From contig JANQRJ010000073.1 in NCBI GenBank assembly GCA_028284635.1, positions 1 through 57,154 of the forward strand: 57,154 nucleotides of DNA, in the 5' to 3' direction. The DNA comes from Pelagicoccus sp. Its GTDB lineage: Bacteria > Verrucomicrobiota > Verrucomicrobiia > Opitutales > Opitutaceae. Made by a program: the position numbers and the translations under genes. Positions 1 to 9,690 of this stretch are shown one piece after another; the stretch's first letter is position 1; every line of letters starts with the position of its first letter. The notes below the pieces were generated by a model. The model saw only the letters and a program-made list of their open reading frames with translations. It was not told where the DNA came from and made no database searches.

Positions 1-97
1 GTCATTGCCGCAGAGCCTACAGGGGGAACAACCGGTGCGGCAACGACGGAGCGTTGCCCTCCAAATGATGCTTCTTACGTTAAGTTGACGCCTATGC
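1..97. mobile_element. Right end of a small inverted-repeat element (rest outside window)
   Basis: Positions 80-97 read as the same 18-bp terminus (TTAAGTTGACGCCTATGC) that ends the complete element at 27637-28000, with one base different. As there, it abuts the right arm of a GTAG-type palindrome. The 79 bases before it hold no supportable gene. The left end is outside the window, so neither size nor target duplication can be seen. Confidence 0.55.
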
Positions 98-118
98 GCC
101 CTGCGGGATCCGCGCTAC
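98..118. repeat. Remnant right arm of REP family A
   Basis: The arm ends in GCGGGATCCGCGCTAC, identical to the right arm of the intact family A palindrome at 25371-25515. The left arm is missing, apparently displaced by the inserted element at 1-97. The last base touches the stop codon of the aminotransferase gene at 119. Confidence 0.65.
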
Positions 119-1252
119 TTACGCCTTCTGTATCAGCGTCGAGAGGATGGACAGGAAGGAATCCATCTGCTCCTTCGTGCCGATGCTCACGCGAGCCCAT
201 TTTTCGAATCTCTCCGCAGGCACGCCAGAGACGCGCGAGCCGCTGATCAGGATCCCATTCTCCTTCATGACGTCGCGCAGCATCTGCTGATCCAAGCCCG
301 AGCGAAAATAGATAAAGGCCCCATCAGGCTTGGCGTACTCTATGCCAAGCTTGTCGAACTCGCTACAAACATAGGAACGCACGCTCTTGTAGTTCTCGAT
401 ATTCATAGCCAGGTGCTCGGTATCCTTTACCGCTTCGATAGCAGCAATAGCGGCGAGATAGCTGGGCGGACCCATGTAGAAATCGTCTATAACATCTATT
501 ACTTCCGGACTGGAAACAGAGTAGCCGATCCGAAAGCCAGCCAGCCCGTAGCCCTTGGAAAAAGTCCGCGTGACGATGAGATTCTCGCGCAGCTTCACCA
601 GAGGAGAGCAGGTAGCCAAGGCGAAGTTCACGTCCGAGAGCTCGAGGTAAGCTTCGTCGACGAAGACCAGAATCTCAGGCGGCACCGACATGACGAACTG
701 CTTGAGCTCTACCGAGTCGGCTAGGACCCCAGTCGGGTTATTCGGATTGCAGATATATACGATCTTCGTATTCTCGTCGATCTCCGACCTCATGGCCTCG
801 AAGTCGTAGCCCATCTCGTCGGAAAGCGCCGCGTACTTCACATCGCCGCCTCGCTGCTCGAACTTGCGCACAAGCTGAGTGTAGCCCATTTGAGAAGTCA
901 CCACATTCGCTCCGGGTTCCGCGTAGGCCAAAGCCGCCATCATCAGCAAAGGCCCTGAACCTGCCGTAGTCAGTATGTAATCCGTGGGAACGTTCTCCTT
1001 TTCCGCCAGGATACTAACCAGTTCATTTACATTGTTGCGATTGTAGTATCCGCCGCTGTCCAGGCTGGCTATCATCGCTTCCTTGGCCTTGGGAGTGAAT
1101 CCAAAGGCGTTTTCGTTGCTGCTGAGCCGAGTGGGACTGTTCTCCAGCGTGGGCTTTGCCGCGAAGGCCGAGACGCTCAAGGCGAGCGCCGAAACAGCGG
1201 CAATCAAGCGGCTGCTCTTTCGTCCGAAGACGAGTCGTTGCGTGGTTTTCAT
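119..1252 (-). CDS. Exported HisC-like PLP aminotransferase (paralog 1)
   Basis: A fold-type I aminotransferase of the histidinol-phosphate aminotransferase group, 377 aa. Residues 1-31 form a Sec signal peptide (basic start, hydrophobic core, AFA cleavage site), so the enzyme should work in the periplasm, which is unusual for this family. Visible motifs are NENAFG near 46, CNPNNPTG at 168-175, VDEAY near 198-202 and the PLP lysine K233 in FSKGYGLAG. It lies 153 bp downstream of the TPR gene on the same strand, separated by a REP palindrome. The substrate cannot be read from sequence. Two paralogs occur at 14321 and 15743. The family call is firm; histidine biosynthesis is unlikely given the export signal. 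Confidence 0.9.
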   Translation of the reverse strand: MKTTQRLVFGRKSSRLIAAVSALALSVSAFAAKPTLENSPTRLSSNENAFGFTPKAKEAMIASLDSGGYYNRNNVNELVSILAEKENVPTDYILTTAGSGPLLMMAALAYAEPGANVVTSQMGYTQLVRKFEQRGGDVKYAALSDEMGYDFEAMRSEIDENTKIVYICNPNNPTGVLADSVELKQFVMSVPPEILVFVDEAYLELSDVNFALATCSPLVKLRENLIVTRTFSKGYGLAGFRIGYSVSSPEVIDVIDDFYMGPPSYLAAIAAIEAVKDTEHLAMNIENYKSVRSYVCSEFDKLGIEYAKPDGAFIYFRSGLDQQMLRDVMKENGILISGSRVSGVPAERFEKWARVSIGTKEQMDSFLSILSTLIQKA

Positions 1253-1287
1253 GATGAATTAGGTTCGAGACGTGACAGACGAGACAA

Positions 1288-1358
1288 ACGCGGCGCTTCG
1301 CAAGCGAAGGCCCTACATGGCCAGCCTTTGTAGGGTCGTCGCTTGCGACGTACCGCGT
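1288..1358. repeat. REP pair, family B
   Basis: Two inverted arms meet head to head: the inner ends read CCCTACA and TGTAGGG, and each arm has its own small hairpin (CTTCGCAAGCGAAG on the left, CGTCGCTTGCGACG on the right). It sits between the TPR gene and the aminotransferase and could act as a processing or termination site. Other copies are at 30741, 49410 and 49567. Confidence 0.7.
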
Positions 1359-1405
1359 AATTTATCAAATGGATTCATGACCTTTCGATTATACAGGATC
1401 GGAAA

Positions 1406-2764
1406 CTACATGCGCAGAGCCGCTTGCTCTATACGCAAAAGATAGTCGGCAACATAGTCCTTGGGATCGAGGCTCTGAGCCTCGCGCAAATACTTGGCTG
1501 CCGAGCGGTAGTCGCGCTTGCTGACATTGAGCTGGGCGAGCGAAAGGTACGCCTTGTGGGCGAACGCGTCGATCTTGCTGGCGCTTTCCGCGTAGTATTC
1601 GGCTTTGGCTAGGTCGCCCCGATTCTTCTCGAGATCGGCGAGCGTCAGCAAAGCTCCTCCATTAAGAGGATCTCTTTCGACGATCTGACCAAGAAATTCG
1701 GCCGCGCCATCCATATCGTCCTCGTTCATGGCGAGCCGAGCCTTTATATTTAGAAGATCCATGCCCTGCTTGTCCGTAAGCGCGCCGGAGAAGGAATTTT
1801 CCACCTTGGCCGCCAACATCTTCGCCGACTCCAAATCGTCGAGGTACACCAAGGAATTGACGACCTCGATCATGCGACTCGGACGGGCCCCACCCATGTC
1901 GATGGCCGCGAGGTAGTTATCCATCGCCACCTTCACAAGGCCCTCGTTGAGCATCAGGTCGCCCAGCAAAGACAGGGTCGGACCGTCCGCCTCGCCCAGG
2001 TCCCTGACAATGGAAAGATTGGCCGCCGCCATCTTCTTGTCTCCCAGAGCGAGAAACTGGTTGGCCTGAAGTTTCCACCAGTCGGCCTTTTCTGGCTCCG
2101 CCTCGATGAATTCGTAAAGCAAAGCGATCGCCGCCTCAGCCTCTCCCATTTGCACCAAGCATTGCAGCTTGCCCTGCCGCCAGTCCCTGCTCCCCGGAGC
2201 GAGCATGATCGCGTTGCGGTAGGCGTCCAGGGCCGTCGATGGCTGATCCAGATTGATGTAGCAGTATCCGATCAGCCCATACATCGTACCGTCGCCAGCT
2301 TGGATCGAGAGAGCCCTCTGCAGACTAGTGAGGGCCTTGGCATAGTCTCCCGCCGCTACATAGGCGCGGCCAAGATTGTAGTGGGCGCGGAAATACTTCG
2401 GAAACTTGTCGATAGCTTTGGAATAAGCCTCTGCCGCGATCGCCATATCGCCCTCCTGATAAAGCAGATTTCCGAGAATAAAATCGAAAGCGGCGCTGCT
2501 CTCGGCGCTGATGGAGGAACGCAAGCGAGCGATCGCGCCCCGCGGATCGCTATCGACCAGCGGCACGATTTCGTCGAGCAATCCCTTCTCCTCCGCCGTG
2601 ATATTCGGATTGATGTCCGACTCGGCAATATAGCTTTCCGCGAAACGAGCGCGAAACTCCGGATTGTGAAAGCCTTGCTCGGTCAATTCGTAGACCTGGG
2701 CCGAAAGCGTAGTCGCAAGCAGAGCGACAGGTAAAATCAGATTTCTATAAATGGATTTGTTCAT
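1406..2764 (-). CDS. Exported TPR-repeat protein of Ton operon 1
   Basis: A 452-aa periplasmic protein with a signal peptide (MNKSIYRNLILPVALLATTL, cleavage near SAQ at 22-23) followed by many tetratricopeptide repeats from about residue 100 to the C-terminus, with helix pairs such as ALTSLQRALSIQ and AEAYSKAID. It is the last gene of the DUF3450-ExbB-ExbB-ExbD-TonB-TPR series and starts 7 bp after tonB. A TPR protein ends the TonB2 operon of Vibrio in the same way, where it is thought to help the TonB complex. The paralog at 28030 has the same length and layout. The exact role is unknown. Confidence 0.88.
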   Translation of the reverse strand: MNKSIYRNLILPVALLATTLSAQVYELTEQGFHNPEFRARFAESYIAESDINPNITAEEKGLLDEIVPLVDSDPRGAIARLRSSISAESSAAFDFILGNLLYQEGDMAIAAEAYSKAIDKFPKYFRAHYNLGRAYVAAGDYAKALTSLQRALSIQAGDGTMYGLIGYCYINLDQPSTALDAYRNAIMLAPGSRDWRQGKLQCLVQMGEAEAAIALLYEFIEAEPEKADWWKLQANQFLALGDKKMAAANLSIVRDLGEADGPTLSLLGDLMLNEGLVKVAMDNYLAAIDMGGARPSRMIEVVNSLVYLDDLESAKMLAAKVENSFSGALTDKQGMDLLNIKARLAMNEDDMDGAAEFLGQIVERDPLNGGALLTLADLEKNRGDLAKAEYYAESASKIDAFAHKAYLSLAQLNVSKRDYRSAAKYLREAQSLDPKDYVADYLLRIEQAALRM

Positions 2765-2771
2765 GATAAAG

Positions 2772-3446
2772 TCAGTCCCAAGAGACGGGAATTTCGAAAT
2801 AGACGCGGGCGGAGACGGGTTTTCCAGCTACCGTCGGCTTCGTATAGACGATCGACTCGAAGAATCTTCTGAAAACGCGTTCGTAGTCCTCGTCTATAAC
2901 TTCGTTCACCTTCGCGATCGTGACGGTTCCATTTGGATTGATGGTTCCCACCATGTTGATGATTCCACTCTTCTTCTCCCGCTTCATGCGAGGGCTGAAG
3001 GTAGGCGCTGGCGGCACTCGCTGCTTGCGAGGCTCCTCGTCCAAATCGCTGATTTCGAAAAGACTGATCTGCTCCATGGTCTCAGCAGCCGACACGCCAA
3101 TGTTGCCCAAAGAGAAGCCGCCAGCCAACGCGTCGCCCACACCTGGATTCAAAGCCATACTGAGCTGCGAGAGCGATAGCTGCGGCGGGGGCGGTTCCAT
3201 CTCGGGCGGTGGTTCCTGCTCGGGAGGCGGTTCGGGAGGCGGTGGCTCCGGCGGTGTGTACTGAGGCGGGGGCACGGAGACGTCGAAATCGCGCACCTGC
3301 ATGTCTGGCTTCTTGAGGCCCGCCAGAAACTGAGTAAAAGGCAGCATGCCAAGCATGCCCAGAACGGCAAGAGCCGCCAGCCCACCAGCTCCAAACGGCA
3401 GGCGTTTCATGCCAAAGCCTTTATATACTGTGTATTTGACTGACAT
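2772..3446 (-). CDS. tonB: TonB-type energy transducer, Ton operon 1
   Basis: This 224-aa protein passes inner-membrane proton-motive energy to outer-membrane receptors. It has a short cytoplasmic start, one membrane helix at about residues 19-42, a proline-rich spacer at about 58-90 made of PPEP/PPPE units, and a C-terminal TonB domain with GTINPNGTVTIAKV and a final VYFEIPVSWD. The chosen start gives the same N-terminal layout as the paralog at 29421. It is separated from exbD by a 253-bp gap holding nested palindromes. In the second operon that junction is only 9 bp, so the repeats probably invaded an intact operon. Confidence 0.88.
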   Translation of the reverse strand: MSVKYTVYKGFGMKRLPFGAGGLAALAVLGMLGMLPFTQFLAGLKKPDMQVRDFDVSVPPPQYTPPEPPPPEPPPEQEPPPEMEPPPPQLSLSQLSMALNPGVGDALAGGFSLGNIGVSAAETMEQISLFEISDLDEEPRKQRVPPAPTFSPRMKREKKSGIINMVGTINPNGTVTIAKVNEVIDEDYERVFRRFFESIVYTKPTVAGKPVSARVYFEIPVSWD

Positions 3447-3462
3447 TATGTCTCAATTTCAT

Positions 3463-3649
3463 GTAGCCGCGTTCGTAAGAACGCGTTTGTGGTGGTAGGG
3501 CTGGACCCCCGGGCCGGCCGCTCTGCAGGAGAAGATCAGCCCGATGCGGACAGCCGGGCCGTCTGTCCCTACCCTGGAAAACGACTTTTTGACACGCCTA
3601 GAGAAACACGTTTGCGCTCTAGCCATCGCGTTCTCATGAACGCGGCTAC
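3463..3649. repeat. Nested REP pairs: family D inside family C
   Basis: The outer pair starts GTAGCCGCGTTCGTAAGAACGCG (3463) and ends CGCGTTCTCATGAACGCGGCTAC (3649). Each arm has a GCGTTC/GAACGC hairpin. Between them, 3494-3573 is a full family D pair that begins GGTAGGG and ends CCCTACC. One palindrome appears to have landed inside another. The composite fills the gap between tonB and exbD. Confidence 0.75.
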
Positions 3650-3699
3650 GGACATGCAAGGACTCGAATAATCTTCCGTTCATGCTTAAGAAGCTATAC

Positions 3700-4104
3700 T
3701 CAGCCCTCGGTCGCTAGGTTAACCACATTGGCTCCGGCCAGCTTGGCCTCGTCATGCACACGAGTGTAGAGATCGATGGAAACCTCCTTGTCCGCTTGGA
3801 TGATAACCGGCATCTGCTCCTTGGAGACCAGCTGGCGGACTACGGAACGAACCCCGGAAAGGCCCACTTCCTTGCCGCCGTAGACGATCTTTCCCTTGTC
3901 CGTTATAGCGATCAGGATGCTGTTTTTCTCAAGATCGACCGCAGTCGCAGCCTGCGGCTTGTTTACATCCACGCCAGTCTCTTCGACGAAAACCGTGGTC
4001 ACGATGAAAAATATCAGAAGAATGAAAACCATATCGATCAACGGCGATATGTTGATCTCATCGCTTTCCACTTCCCCTTCCAGTATAGAACGTCTTGCTT
4101 TCAT
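3700..4104 (-). CDS. exbD: ExbD-type biopolymer transport protein, Ton operon 1
   Basis: A 134-aa inner-membrane subunit of the proton-driven Ton motor. One N-terminal membrane helix at about 20-42 carries the conserved aspartate D24 in [14 protein letters not shown], the residue expected to take part in proton flow. A small periplasmic domain with GKIVYGG and MPVIIQADK follows. It starts 2 bp after the ExbB gene. The paralog at 30099 is nearly the same through the membrane helix. The family and role are firm. Confidence 0.93.
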   Translation of the reverse strand: MKARRSILEGEVESDEINISPLIDMVFILLIFFIVTTVFVEETGVDVNKPQAATAVDLEKNSILIAITDKGKIVYGGKEVGLSGVRSVVRQLVSKEQMPVIIQADKEVSIDLYTRVHDEAKLAGANVVNLATEG

Positions 4105-4106
4105 AA

Positions 4107-4715
4107 CTACGACTTGAGCGCTTGAGACTTCTCCATCTTCAAAATTGTCAGAATCTCCATTCGGGTGAAAAACTGGTCCATCTCGCCTATCTTCTTCTTG
4201 ATAACGGAGATCATCACATAGGCGGGAATCGCCAGGACCAAGCCGGTCTGGGTCGTGATCAGGGCTTCGGAAATCCCGCCGGCCACCAGATCTATGGTAT
4301 TTCCGCCCGAGCTGACCGAGAGTCCGAAGAAGGTGCCAAGCATGCCGATCACCGTGCCAAGCAAGCCGGTAAGCGGAGCGGCCCCTACCAGTATAGTGCA
4401 GAAGTATACTCGGCGTTGCAGCTCCGGCATATGAGCTGCCCGCAGTTCCTCGAAACGCCCCCGGGCGATCGCGGAACTGGCAATACCTCTCTGCGTAAAC
4501 TCGACCATCTGGGCAACGTCGCCTCTCGCATCGCCCGGAACGTCAATCCAGTGACCCAGCTCGTTGAGATCGACATGGTAAAAGGAGTTCTTCTTCAGGT
4601 GCAGGTAAAGCTCGAAGATCGCGAAGTAGATCACGCCGCCCAGCAAAGCGAGGGGGATCATGAGCCAACCCCCCGCTACCCAGAGGGTCCAAGTTTCATC
4701 TAGAAGAGAGCCCAT
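4107..4715 (-). CDS. exbB: ExbB/TolQ-type proton channel protein, Ton operon 1
   Basis: A 202-aa inner-membrane protein with three helices: about 12-36, then the MotA/TolQ/ExbB core helices at about 105-130 ([22 protein letters not shown]) and 148-173 ([20 protein letters not shown]). It forms the proton channel with ExbD and TonB. Its start directly follows the stop of the longer ExbB paralog at 4716, so the two are probably translationally coupled. This matches ExbB2 of Vibrio-like TonB2 systems. Confidence 0.92.
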   Translation of the reverse strand: MGSLLDETWTLWVAGGWLMIPLALLGGVIYFAIFELYLHLKKNSFYHVDLNELGHWIDVPGDARGDVAQMVEFTQRGIASSAIARGRFEELRAAHMPELQRRVYFCTILVGAAPLTGLLGTVIGMLGTFFGLSVSSGGNTIDLVAGGISEALITTQTGLVLAIPAYVMISVIKKKIGEMDQFFTRMEILTILKMEKSQALKS

Positions 4716-6107
4716 CTACGCAATGGTCTTGATGCCGTTGATGAAGCTGATGGACATCTTTTCCATACGAGCCAAATACCCTTTCGCCTTGCGCGAGAGG
4801 ATCGCGTAGAGCAACAGGCTCGGAATGGCCACGATCAGGCCGAACTCAGTAGTGATCAGCGCTTCGGAGATGCCCCCAGAAAGGGACTTCGCATCGCCCG
4901 TACCGAATATCTTGATACGATTGAAAGTGTTTATCATACCCGTCACCGTGCCGAGCAGGCCGAGCAGCGGAGCTACTGCGGCGGTCACCGAGATGAAGGG
5001 CAACAGGCGCATGACCTTCGGCTGCGTCTCGACCATCGACTCGTAGAGGATCTCTTCAACCAGCTCGGGATCGTGGTCGCTGTAGCGCACGCCCTGCTGG
5101 ATCATCTTGCCCATCGGACCGTCCGCCCCGTTGGCGAGCTTGATGGCATCCTCCTTCTTCTTGTCGGACAGCTTGGAAAGCACTTCCGCCAACAGGCCGT
5201 CCTTGGGCTTTGGCAGCGTCATGATCTCGAAAGCCTTGAATGCCGCTACCACGAGAGAAAGCAGAGCGAAACCGAGAATGGGATAGATCCAGATGCCGCC
5301 CTTGCCGATATGCTCCAAGAGCGACTGTCTCGTTGCGGCGATCGCCAGGGCGTTGTTCAGCGTGGCATCGAGCGGCAAGGCCGCCGTCTCGCCTTGAGCG
5401 ACCGCTGCAATGTTGGCGTCGAACGCGCCCTTGGCTAAAGGGATAGCGGTTGGCTCCAGCGACTGGCCTTGCCTCACCAGGCCCGCCTTTCCGCTTTCGC
5501 TGGCGAAAAAGGTGACCGGGCCGAAGCGAAGAAAGGATCCCTCTTCCAGCAAACCGCCCTCGGTGATGGCCGAGCCAGGATAGGTGGCGCCTCCGGAGAG
5601 CGACTCCATTCGGTCGAGCCCCGCTGCCAGTATCGCCTTCTGCGGGCCAAGTTGGACCAAGGGCTTGATATAAGGATCTTCGACAGCGGCCTCGGAAGCG
5701 GAAATCCTGTCCGCGTAGAAAGAAGCTTCCGAGGGGTCCAGTTGGGCGCCTAAGGTACGGCCAAACTCCGCGCTGAGATTTATCAAGTAGTCTACCATCT
5801 CGCCCTGGGCCGCGAGATTCGCCTCCATGCTGGAAAGGTCGGCGCTCTGATTGTCGCTTAGGCGCTGGGCTCGATCCGCTTCCCGACGCAGGGTCTGCAG
5901 CTCGTCGAAAAGCGCGTCCCGCTTGGCGGTCAGCGGAATCTTTTCCTTGCCGATGGCCTCGCGCGAATCGGCCAAGCGGGCAAGAGCCGATTCCAATTTC
6001 CGATCCGCCTCGGAAGAAGCCTGTTGCAAAGCGTCCTGCCCGTACAGTCCCGCCGAGACGGTCAGGAAGAAAGTTGCTATAGCTGTTTTGATAATTCCTT
6101 TGGACAT
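4716..6107 (-). CDS. Long ExbB/MotA protein with periplasmic coiled coil (TtpC-like)
   Basis: This 463-aa protein has a signal peptide (cleaved near SAGLYGQ at 23-24), a coiled coil of about 30-115 rich in E, A, R and L, a middle periplasmic region, then a membrane helix near 272-297 and the two MotA/TolQ/ExbB core helices (VAPLLGLLGTVTGMINTF and [20 protein letters not shown]). The layout is that of TtpC, the extra component of TonB2 systems. It lies between the DUF3450 gene (17 bp upstream) and exbB (adjacent). The paralog at 31607 has nearly the same length. Confidence 0.9.
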   Translation of the reverse strand: MSKGIIKTAIATFFLTVSAGLYGQDALQQASSEADRKLESALARLADSREAIGKEKIPLTAKRDALFDELQTLRREADRAQRLSDNQSADLSSMEANLAAQGEMVDYLINLSAEFGRTLGAQLDPSEASFYADRISASEAAVEDPYIKPLVQLGPQKAILAAGLDRMESLSGGATYPGSAITEGGLLEEGSFLRFGPVTFFASESGKAGLVRQGQSLEPTAIPLAKGAFDANIAAVAQGETAALPLDATLNNALAIAATRQSLLEHIGKGGIWIYPILGFALLSLVVAAFKAFEIMTLPKPKDGLLAEVLSKLSDKKKEDAIKLANGADGPMGKMIQQGVRYSDHDPELVEEILYESMVETQPKVMRLLPFISVTAAVAPLLGLLGTVTGMINTFNRIKIFGTGDAKSLSGGISEALITTEFGLIVAIPSLLLYAILSRKAKGYLARMEKMSISFINGIKTIA

Positions 6108-6124
6108 CTGTCGATCGATTGAAA

Positions 6125-6892
6125 TTAGGGAGTTACTATTTTTGCCGGCAAACCGACGAAGGTCGCATCCACGCTTCGATCGAAAATGGCGATCAAGTCG
6201 GAGATCTCGGGAGCAAGCGAAGCGTCAGCGGTCCAAATCCATTCGCCTCCGGCGGGATTCGGATGTCCATAGCCCGCGTATTCGCCACTGCCATCGATGA
6301 AATAGGCGTAAGCCATACCGTAGTAGAGAGTCGTCACCTCGCGGGTCTGTCCGTCGACTTCTTTCACTCCGGTGTCTTTGGTGATGATGCTCTGGAACTT
6401 GTCGAACTGCGAGAGGATCGCCACAACGTTCTGCAGGCGAAGCGTGAGTGGAGCGCTGTCGATCTGCTCTTCGCTGGGAATGCGCTTGAGAAAGGTGTCA
6501 ATAGAGGAGACGAAGGCTTCAGGCCAGCCCGTGGCGAGGGACTTTATGCGCTCTTCGTAGGTTTCTATAGCCACTTTCATATCATCACTGACCGCATCCA
6601 GATCCGCCTTGCGCTCCTCCAGCTCCGCGCGCTTGCGCTCGCCGGCGGAGGCGGTCTCTTCAGCAGTTTCGATGCTCTGCTTGAGCCGCGCGATTTCAGC
6701 TTCCATGAAGTCGATGGAGTTGAGCAGGACCTCTTTCTGCTCGCTCCATTCCGCCTGGTCGTCAGCGATCCGCTTTTCCAGGGATATCCATTCGCTGAGC
6801 TTGCTCTGCGTATCTCTTACCACGTCCGCAGCTAGTGGATACGCCGCCACTATTATCAAAGCGGAGCCGATTTTTCGAAGGGAAGGAATCAT
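6125..6892 (-). CDS. DUF3450 periplasmic coiled-coil protein, first gene of Ton operon 1
   Basis: The start at 6892 was chosen because it gives a signal peptide (MIPSLRKIGSALIIVAAYPL, cleavage near ADV); the open frame runs further upstream without one. The mature protein of about 230 aa has a coiled coil at about 30-105 and a C-terminal domain with TLYYGMAYAYFIDGSGEYAGYG. DUF3450 proteins are the first genes of TtpC-type Ton operons in gammaproteobacteria. Their function is not settled; a periplasmic accessory of the Ton motor is the usual inference. The paralog is at 33006. Confidence 0.82.
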   Translation of the reverse strand: MIPSLRKIGSALIIVAAYPLAADVVRDTQSKLSEWISLEKRIADDQAEWSEQKEVLLNSIDFMEAEIARLKQSIETAEETASAGERKRAELEERKADLDAVSDDMKVAIETYEERIKSLATGWPEAFVSSIDTFLKRIPSEEQIDSAPLTLRLQNVVAILSQFDKFQSIITKDTGVKEVDGQTREVTTLYYGMAYAYFIDGSGEYAGYGHPNPAGGEWIWTADASLAPEISDLIAIFDRSVDATFVGLPAKIVTP

Positions 6893-7020
6893 ATTGGGTC
6901 TATCGAGTTTGATACGGATTTGAGATAGGAGTTTGAAAATCGTTCTGTTCGAAACCGCGGCGAAGCTACCTCTTCTCCGCCGCGGCACGACTTAGGTCGG
7001 ATAACGAACAAACCAATTGA

Positions 7021-9690
7021 CTAGAAACTGGTATCCACTTTGAAGACGAAGTTTCGTCCGCGGTCAGCGAGAACCTGGCCGTCTTCGTCATTGTAGGAAC
7101 GGGCCAGCCAGAAGTACTGGTCGAAGAGATTCGAGACGTTCAGCGAAACCTTCCAACCGTCCAGCACGGTATCCGGCTTTCCAGTGTAGCTGATGCTGGC
7201 ATCGAACACCGTATAGGAATCGACTGGCTGGGTATTAAGCGTGTTCACGTGGACGTCGTCGAAGAACTTGCCTCCAAACGTGTAGCGCATGGGGCCCTTG
7301 GTGTAGATCGCGTCGAAATTCGCAGTTAGAAACGGTGTATTGCCCAAGTCGTTTCCGCTGATGTCGTCGTATATTTCGAAGGCTAGCGGATCGTCCGTGG
7401 CCGCAACGCGCTGGCCCACGCCCGGCGTCGGAATCGGATCGCCTGACTCGATGAATACTACGGACTCAAGCAGATCCTCCTGGAAAGTCGTTTCCTGAAG
7501 AGCGATGGATCCAGTGAACTTGAGCCCTTCAATGCCCGTCTGGAAATCCCCAGACGCTTCGAAACCCCAAGAGTCGACGCCCCCTACATTCTGGTAGACG
7601 CTGTTTCCCGCAGCTCCGGCGTTGGCCGAATCTACCGGCACGGCAGAGGAGAGAATGCGGTCGGTATATTGGATATAGTAGGCCTGCACCGTATAGCTGC
7701 CGCTACCCAGATTGCCGCGAATTCCTATATCGATATTATCCGAATACTCGGGGGCCAGGATATCTGGATTGAAGGTGTCGCCCGCAGTGGTGATCGTTCC
7801 GGAATTGGGGGTCGCCATATTTTCGGAGAAGTTGAAGAAGAGCTCCGTATTGTCGTTCAGACTGTAGCGAACACCGAACTGAGGAAGGAAGTAGTCGTCG
7901 TAGGTCGTCGAGCGATTGGTCTCCTCGTTCCTAAGCCATTCGCCGATCGAAAGGAAGCCGCGAGCATCGCGATTGAGCTCGATGGCCTTCGTTCCGACAA
8001 CGATATCCAAGTCGCCCTCGAGCATGGTAAAGGTGTTCTGCACCCAAAACTGGGTTACGTCCTGGTCGATATAGCGAGTGTAGTTGAGGAAATTGAACTG
8101 GTCGTAGAGGAAGTCGCCTGTAGGGCTTCCGCCGCCCGAGAGATTGTAGTTCGGGCGTTCGGTGCCATGCTTGTCGAACTCGTACCAGCCGCCGACGATC
8201 AGCTTGTTATTGTCGGTTTCCCAAGTGTAGCTCGCGGTGAGACCATAGCGGTGACCGCCGAAGTTCTCGTCACGCCCCGTCCTGCCTGGGACGCCAGAGA
8301 CGAACTCCGCTCCATCCGAGTAGGCCGGCGTGCCGGGAGCGACGATGGCGTGAGAGGCGCTGGGATCGCGCGAGCCCGTACCCGAGCTGGCGAACTCCTC
8401 GACCACTTCGCCAAACTCGTTGACCGGTTCGCCATCGGTATTGTACCATAGCTGGCTCCAGATATCCGTTCTGCTTGGGTCGTTCATGTAGGCCTGACGG
8501 ATCTGATGTTCCGCGTAGGAGCGATCCCGACCGAAGAGACCATAGTTGTTCTTGTCCTGGTAGTACGGGATGACCGAAAGCGACTTGCCGTCGTCGAAGT
8601 CGAAGTCGAAGGACATGCGATGCAACGTATCCATTCTTCCATTGCGCCAAAGGTTGAAGTACTGCGCGTTGGTCCCCGCTCCTGCATCCACCGAAGGATC
8701 GATATAGGCTGGCGGGCCGAGATTTCTTCCCTGGTCGCTCAAGTCGCCGTAATTAAACGTGCCTATGCCTGGGAATTCGAACGGCGTGAACTCCCGGTAG
8801 CCGAATCCCGTGCCACGGTAATTACCAGCTTCGGCATCCTGCCACTCGTCCCACGACAAGCCCGCCGTGTCATAGTCGTCACGATCGTTGTAGGTAAGGG
8901 CGTAGGTCGCTACGATCTTGTCGGAAGGAAATACATATTTGAACTTTCCTTCGTAGCGACGAGCCAGTCCCTTGCCAAGGCCTTCGAGACCGCGGGGAGC
9001 GAACTCGAAATGAGAACCGCTTATATAGCCTGTAAGACCAGGAGCGATCTCTCCTAGTTCGTATCTGCCAAACAGGGAAATATGATCGAACGAACCAACT
9101 GCCACGCTGAAGAACGCGCCCTGCTCGGACTCGGGATCCTTCATCGAGTACTGAAGCGAACCGCCCAAGGCCTGGTAAGCCGGAGTCGTAACATCTCCAG
9201 CCCCCTGCGACACCTTGATCGTGGTGAGATTCGGACCGCTCACCAGTCGCCCGATCGGCGAGCCGTAGCGAGGGTCGCTCGTGCCTACGGGAACCCCGTC
9301 GAGCGTCACCCCTAAATTCGCAATGCTAAAGGCGCGAACACGTATATCGTTTCCGAATTCATAGAATCCGAAAGGATCGCGACTAACCACGTTCACGCCC
9401 GGAATCTTGTCTACAAGCTTTTCCGGCAAAGCGCCTGGCAGGGCGATTTCGAGAGCTTCCAAGTTCAAGGAATTGTTGGCGCGACTCTCCCCCTGCCCCA
9501 CGATCGAAAAGGATTCGAAGACCTCCATGCCAGAGGAAGAGCCGGATTGGGCAACTGCGCTGGAAGCGACGCCGAGCATCGCGACGATTGCGGCTGAGGC
9601 GAAAGAAAGGCCTTTAGGCGATCTTCCGCCGTCTAGTGAGGACGCGCATGCAGCTACGCCACCCACGGTGAGCGGTTTTAGTTTAGACAT
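7021..9690 (-). CDS. TonB-dependent outer-membrane receptor (plug plus barrel)
   Basis: An 889-aa receptor. The signal region extends to about residue 48 (SSAVAQ), with a possible TonB box near 55-62 (MEVFESFSIV). A plug domain follows at about 85-190 with LVDKIPGVNVVSRDP, DIRVRAFSI and GVTLDGVPVG, then a 22-strand-type barrel ending in phenylalanine as outer-membrane proteins do. It lies 32 bp after the open frame that runs through the DUF3450 start, and reads in the same direction as Ton operon 1, which probably energises it. The ligand is unknown. The start context (AAAAAG before ATG) lacks a close Shine-Dalgarno; a strong one lies 36 bases upstream inside a possible leader peptide. Confidence 0.9.
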   Translation of the reverse strand: MSKLKPLTVGGVAACASSLDGGRSPKGLSFASAAIVAMLGVASSAVAQSGSSSGMEVFESFSIVGQGESRANNSLNLEALEIALPGALPEKLVDKIPGVNVVSRDPFGFYEFGNDIRVRAFSIANLGVTLDGVPVGTSDPRYGSPIGRLVSGPNLTTIKVSQGAGDVTTPAYQALGGSLQYSMKDPESEQGAFFSVAVGSFDHISLFGRYELGEIAPGLTGYISGSHFEFAPRGLEGLGKGLARRYEGKFKYVFPSDKIVATYALTYNDRDDYDTAGLSWDEWQDAEAGNYRGTGFGYREFTPFEFPGIGTFNYGDLSDQGRNLGPPAYIDPSVDAGAGTNAQYFNLWRNGRMDTLHRMSFDFDFDDGKSLSVIPYYQDKNNYGLFGRDRSYAEHQIRQAYMNDPSRTDIWSQLWYNTDGEPVNEFGEVVEEFASSGTGSRDPSASHAIVAPGTPAYSDGAEFVSGVPGRTGRDENFGGHRYGLTASYTWETDNNKLIVGGWYEFDKHGTERPNYNLSGGGSPTGDFLYDQFNFLNYTRYIDQDVTQFWVQNTFTMLEGDLDIVVGTKAIELNRDARGFLSIGEWLRNEETNRSTTYDDYFLPQFGVRYSLNDNTELFFNFSENMATPNSGTITTAGDTFNPDILAPEYSDNIDIGIRGNLGSGSYTVQAYYIQYTDRILSSAVPVDSANAGAAGNSVYQNVGGVDSWGFEASGDFQTGIEGLKFTGSIALQETTFQEDLLESVVFIESGDPIPTPGVGQRVAATDDPLAFEIYDDISGNDLGNTPFLTANFDAIYTKGPMRYTFGGKFFDDVHVNTLNTQPVDSYTVFDASISYTGKPDTVLDGWKVSLNVSNLFDQYFWLARSYNDEDGQVLADRGRNFVFKVDTSF

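Noticed and set aside
119-1252. Histidine biosynthesis gene hisC
   Set aside because: The protein has a signal peptide, there are three paralogs, and no other his gene is present.
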